Below are positions 14,237-16,160 of a stretch of 16,160 nucleotides of DNA, piece after piece. The DNA comes from Fibrobacteraceae bacterium (lineage in GTDB: Bacteria > Fibrobacterota > Fibrobacteria > Fibrobacterales > Fibrobacteraceae). Positions within the stretch are counted from its first letter, which is position 1. Each line of letters opens with the position of its first letter. Below the pieces are notes generated by a model. It ran no database searches. It saw only the letters and a list, made by a program, of their open reading frames with translations, and was not told the origin of the DNA. Position numbers and translations under genes: made by a program. The stretch spans positions 10,497-26,656 of the forward strand of contig JABUUT010000019.1 in assembly GCA_021443045.1 (NCBI GenBank), given 5' to 3'.

Positions 14237-14914
14237 TTAACAATCAGGGGGACGGTGGAAGAAGTCTGGCAGTAATACCGTTTCTTTTAAGGCTTTTAAT
14301 GCCTCCTGGATTTTCCACTGGGAGGGGTCCCTATCGGCTACCATATTGCTTACCGCACGAAATTCAAAGCATTTAATACCGTATTTTTCGCACACCGCAA
14401 AGGCCGCGGCACCTTCCATAGTTTCTATATCGGCCTCAAACATTTTACTGCGCAACAGCGAAAGCACATTGGAACCAGCACAACAATTTACCGATAGGGA
14501 GATAACACTGCGAAGAATGGCTATGGACAATGGAAGATTCCATGGATCCGGCGACTTGAAACAAACTAGATCCCCTTTGCGTATCTTAGACCAGGGGGTA
14601 AAAGACTTATCCTTGTTCTGCACCCCCATATCTCCAATAATTTCTCGGTCTACACGCACGACATCGCCAACAGCAAGGTCCCTATTCAAATAGGCACCAC
14701 AAATGCCCACCATAAACACTTGCTTGTATCGAGTTGGATTTTTAGACAGAGCAAAGGAAAAATTAGTCGAAAAATTTAAAAGACCTACGCCAAAAGCCCC
14801 TACATCAAAAGCTTCGCCATTGTAGATTTCACCATAGTTAACTTGTTCAGAATATTCAGGAAATAGGGACACCATTTCCAAATCTGAAGCAAAAGCGACC
14901 AAGGTATCATTCAT
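14237..14914 (-). CDS. mqnB: Futalosine hydrolase (PNP/UDP-phosphorylase superfamily)
   Basis: MqnB removes the purine base from futalosine (or a related nucleoside) to give dehypoxanthine futalosine. The 225-residue protein shows the nucleoside-phosphorylase/MTAN fold landmarks: FGVGLLNFS near 41-49, VGICGAY (about 69-75), GDVVRVDREIIGDMG (about 83-97), ETMEGAAAFAVCEKYGI (about 164-180) and the catalytic-loop region RAVSNMVADRDPSQW (about 186-200). Function is chosen over MTA/SAH nucleosidase because of the neighbouring mqnD. The frame extends to a TTG at 14920, but AGAGGT (14921-14926) is directly adjacent to it and six bases from the ATG at 14914, so the ATG is preferred. It begins 15 bases after the PfkB-family stop and ends ten bases before mqnD. 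Confidence 0.88.
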   Translation of the reverse strand: MNDTLVAFASDLEMVSLFPEYSEQVNYGEIYNGEAFDVGAFGVGLLNFSTNFSFALSKNPTRYKQVFMVGICGAYLNRDLAVGDVVRVDREIIGDMGVQNKDKSFTPWSKIRKGDLVCFKSPDPWNLPLSIAILRSVISLSVNCCAGSNVLSLLRSKMFEADIETMEGAAAFAVCEKYGIKCFEFRAVSNMVADRDPSQWKIQEALKALKETVLLPDFFHRPPDC

Positions 14915-14929
14915 TGACAAACCTCTAGA

Positions 14930-15889
14930 CTAATCTGTCATTTTTTCTACGGCCGGTGCCAAAAGGGTTTCTAGCTCCTGAACTCGGTTCAAATGAATGT
15001 TCCACGGGCGATCCACTTCGCATCGGGCAACGGCAACAGCAGTGGCCTTTACCAGACATTCTTCAAAGGAAAGACCAAGGCCATGTGCATAAATCCAGCC
15101 AGCAAAGAAGGAATCCCCCGCACCAATATCATTTTGAACTTCAATGACAGGTGGCTGCAATTCCATACCCTGGAATTTTTTTTCTACTAGACGAAATGCC
15201 CGAACTGGGCCCTCTTCATCGGTAATCACAAGATTCTTGATGGGCAGCCTTTCTAGAACAGCTGTTGCGGTCATTTTCCAGAACTGGGGGCTGGAAGTAA
15301 CCTGGGGAATTCCAAGACGAGACAAAAGTTCCGAGTATTCCTTCATGTTGATTTTTAAAAGTTCAACACCCTTTTCCAGCCAATTGTCAATATCCTTGAT
15401 GGCGTCTACAAAAATAGACTTGCCAGCAAAGTCCAAAGCGTTGATTAGCTTTACGTCAAACCCAGCAGGGAAGGAGCCACAGAGCGCCACACACGGAACG
15501 GAATGCCAGCAATTATTGATGGTTTGAAAAAAATCCTGGTTTTCAGATTCCGAAAGCACTGGAGACGGTTCAATAAGTTCCGTGGTTTCTCCACCATTCA
15601 CCAAGGTAGTTGCTATGCGGGTTGGCTCTTTTATCCACACGGGAGCCTGCTGTATGCCGCATGCAGACAATTCATCAAAAATACGATTTCCAAAATTGGA
15701 ACCAAGGAAATGCATCATCAGCGGCGAGCCACCCAAAAGCTGCAGAACTCGACCACTGTTGATGCCTTTGCCTGAGGCAAATTCCTTAGCCTTTGGCAGT
15801 CGATGGATGCCTCCCGGTGTAAATTTGTCTAACGCAAATAGGCGTTGCCAGGCGGGATTGAGACCGAGAATAAGAATTTCTTGTGACAT
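14930..15889 (-). CDS. PfkB-family sugar kinase (1-phosphofructokinase / tagatose-6-phosphate kinase-like)
   Basis: The 319-residue protein has ribokinase/PfkB hallmarks: an N-terminal substrate-binding part with FASGKGINSGRVLQLLGG (37-54), the ATP-side KINMKEYSEL (179-188, K-x-N-x-x-E) and the second signature NDIGAGDSFFAGW (253-265), in which D259 is the expected catalytic base. NPAWQR near the N-terminus and the GKGIN motif favour the 1-phosphofructokinase / LacC / PfkB subgroup, which phosphorylates fructose-1-phosphate, fructose-6-phosphate or tagatose-6-phosphate. The exact substrate cannot be read from sequence. It leads the operon with mqnB and mqnD, with no obvious metabolic link. 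The ATG at 15889 has no recognisable Shine-Dalgarno; the upstream minus strand is C-rich, which is odd compared with its neighbours. No other in-frame ATG occurs before residue 58. Confidence 0.85.
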   Translation of the reverse strand: MSQEILILGLNPAWQRLFALDKFTPGGIHRLPKAKEFASGKGINSGRVLQLLGGSPLMMHFLGSNFGNRIFDELSACGIQQAPVWIKEPTRIATTLVNGGETTELIEPSPVLSESENQDFFQTINNCWHSVPCVALCGSFPAGFDVKLINALDFAGKSIFVDAIKDIDNWLEKGVELLKINMKEYSELLSRLGIPQVTSSPQFWKMTATAVLERLPIKNLVITDEEGPVRAFRLVEKKFQGMELQPPVIEVQNDIGAGDSFFAGWIYAHGLGLSFEECLVKATAVAVARCEVDRPWNIHLNRVQELETLLAPAVEKMTD

Positions 15890-15912
15890 AGGCGAGGCTT
15901 GGGGGTTAAGTT

Positions 15913-15933
15913 AGACGAAAGACGAAAGGCGAA
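15913..15933 (+). repeat. Three tandem heptamers AGACGAA (one degenerate)
   Basis: AGACGAA occurs at 15913 and 15920, followed by AGGCGAA at 15927. It is a short microsatellite in the leader of the kinase-mqn operon. Confidence 0.65.
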
Positions 15934-16097
15934 AGAGGGTGGCTGGTGGTTAGTGACTGGTAATTGGTGGTTGGGGATGGGGGTGCTGCGCTTAGAGGTT
16001 TGAGGTTGCTCGCGGTGCTCGCTTTGATGGGTGAGGAGAGAGCTATCGGTCGTCAGCTATCAGCGACGAGGAATCCCTGCTTTGAATCCTGGATCCT

Positions 16098-16116
16098 AGC
16101 TGTCCTTCGGACAGTT
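16098..16116. repeat. Strong hairpin CTGTCC-TTC-GGACAG near the right edge
   Basis: A perfect 6-bp inverted repeat with a 3-base loop (16100-16114), extendable by a G-T and an A-T pair to 16098-16116. No T-tract follows on either strand, so it is not a typical terminator. It may be the core of a dispersed intergenic repeat. Confidence 0.5.
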
Positions 16117-16160
16117 CCGCCAGCGGCTCAGTAATGGGCCTGCAAGCAGTCCCGCTACAC

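Larger units (their letters stand above)
15890..16160. other. Gene-poor, G-rich intergenic mosaic of short repeats
   Basis: No convincing gene is seen here. The plus strand is markedly G-rich and C-poor up to about 16000, with many GG runs (15937-15988, including runs of four and five G), so a two-tier G-quadruplex is possible. Short repeats are scattered through it: AGACGAA heptamers, GCTCGC at 16008 and 16017, AGCTATC at 16041 and 16055. A hairpin sits at 16100-16114. Composition differs sharply from the neighbouring coding DNA. It holds the presumed promoter of the kinase-mqn operon, but I could not identify one. Confidence 0.6.

Noticed and set aside
16043..16159. 38-codon minus-strand frame open at the right edge
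   Set aside because: The translation (EPLAELSEGQLGSRIQSRD...) looks like a translated intergenic repeat rather than a conserved C-terminus. It cannot be judged without sequence to the right.
1..16160. CRISPR arrays, tRNA/rRNA genes, insertion sequences, restriction or defence genes
   Set aside because: No regularly spaced repeats, cloverleaf or rRNA-like segments, transposase motifs or defence-type domains were seen on either strand.

Overview
The window reads as chromosomal DNA from a diderm (Gram-negative-type) bacterium and is most consistent with Fibrobacter or a close relative. That assignment is inference from gene content and architecture: an outer-membrane barrel with a DNPANINLY-type N-terminus, OmpA/TSP3 fusions, very large periplasmic TPR proteins, futalosine-pathway menaquinone genes and a small Hc1 (histone H1-like) protein. 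No rRNA, tRNA, CRISPR array or transposase is visible. Nearly everything is transcribed from the minus strand, so the region is best read from right to left.

Right edge (15890-16160): a gene-poor, strongly G-rich mosaic of short repeats and a hairpin. Next comes a compact operon (15889 down to 13423): a PfkB-family sugar kinase, futalosine hydrolase MqnB and 1,4-dihydroxy-6-naphthoate synthase MqnD, the last two being steps of menaquinone biosynthesis. A single small gene (13312-13112) encodes an Hc1-like DNA-binding protein.

The core (12913 down to 2014) is two consecutive minus-strand transcription units that look like one envelope-spanning machine. Unit A has a well-formed promoter at 13009-13037. 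It encodes (1) a beta-helix / TSP3 / OmpA peptidoglycan-binding fusion, (2) an outer-membrane barrel fused to periplasmic TPRs with an acidic tail, and (3) a 1254-residue secreted TPR protein with a Cys-rich N-terminus and a C-terminal coiled coil. It ends at a terminator at 5158-5193. Unit B encodes an ExbB/TolQ channel protein, two different ExbD/TolR proteins and a TonB/AgmX-PglI-type protein, and ends at a terminator at 1962-1997. The parts parallel TolQ-TolR-TolA-Pal-CpoB and the myxobacterial Agl-Glt gliding machinery: a proton-driven inner-membrane motor, a periplasm-spanning arm, TPR periplasmic scaffolds and an OmpA-type peptidoglycan/outer-membrane anchor. The architectures are unusual: one ExbD lacks the channel Asp and carries a large inserted periplasmic segment.

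Left part (1842 down to 121): a 429-residue predicted outer-membrane beta-barrel with its own terminator, then a small lipoprotein. At the extreme left edge a plus-strand open frame (3-107) may be the tail of a convergent gene. No gene-free stretch exceeds 300 bases; the longest is the 271-base right-hand region.
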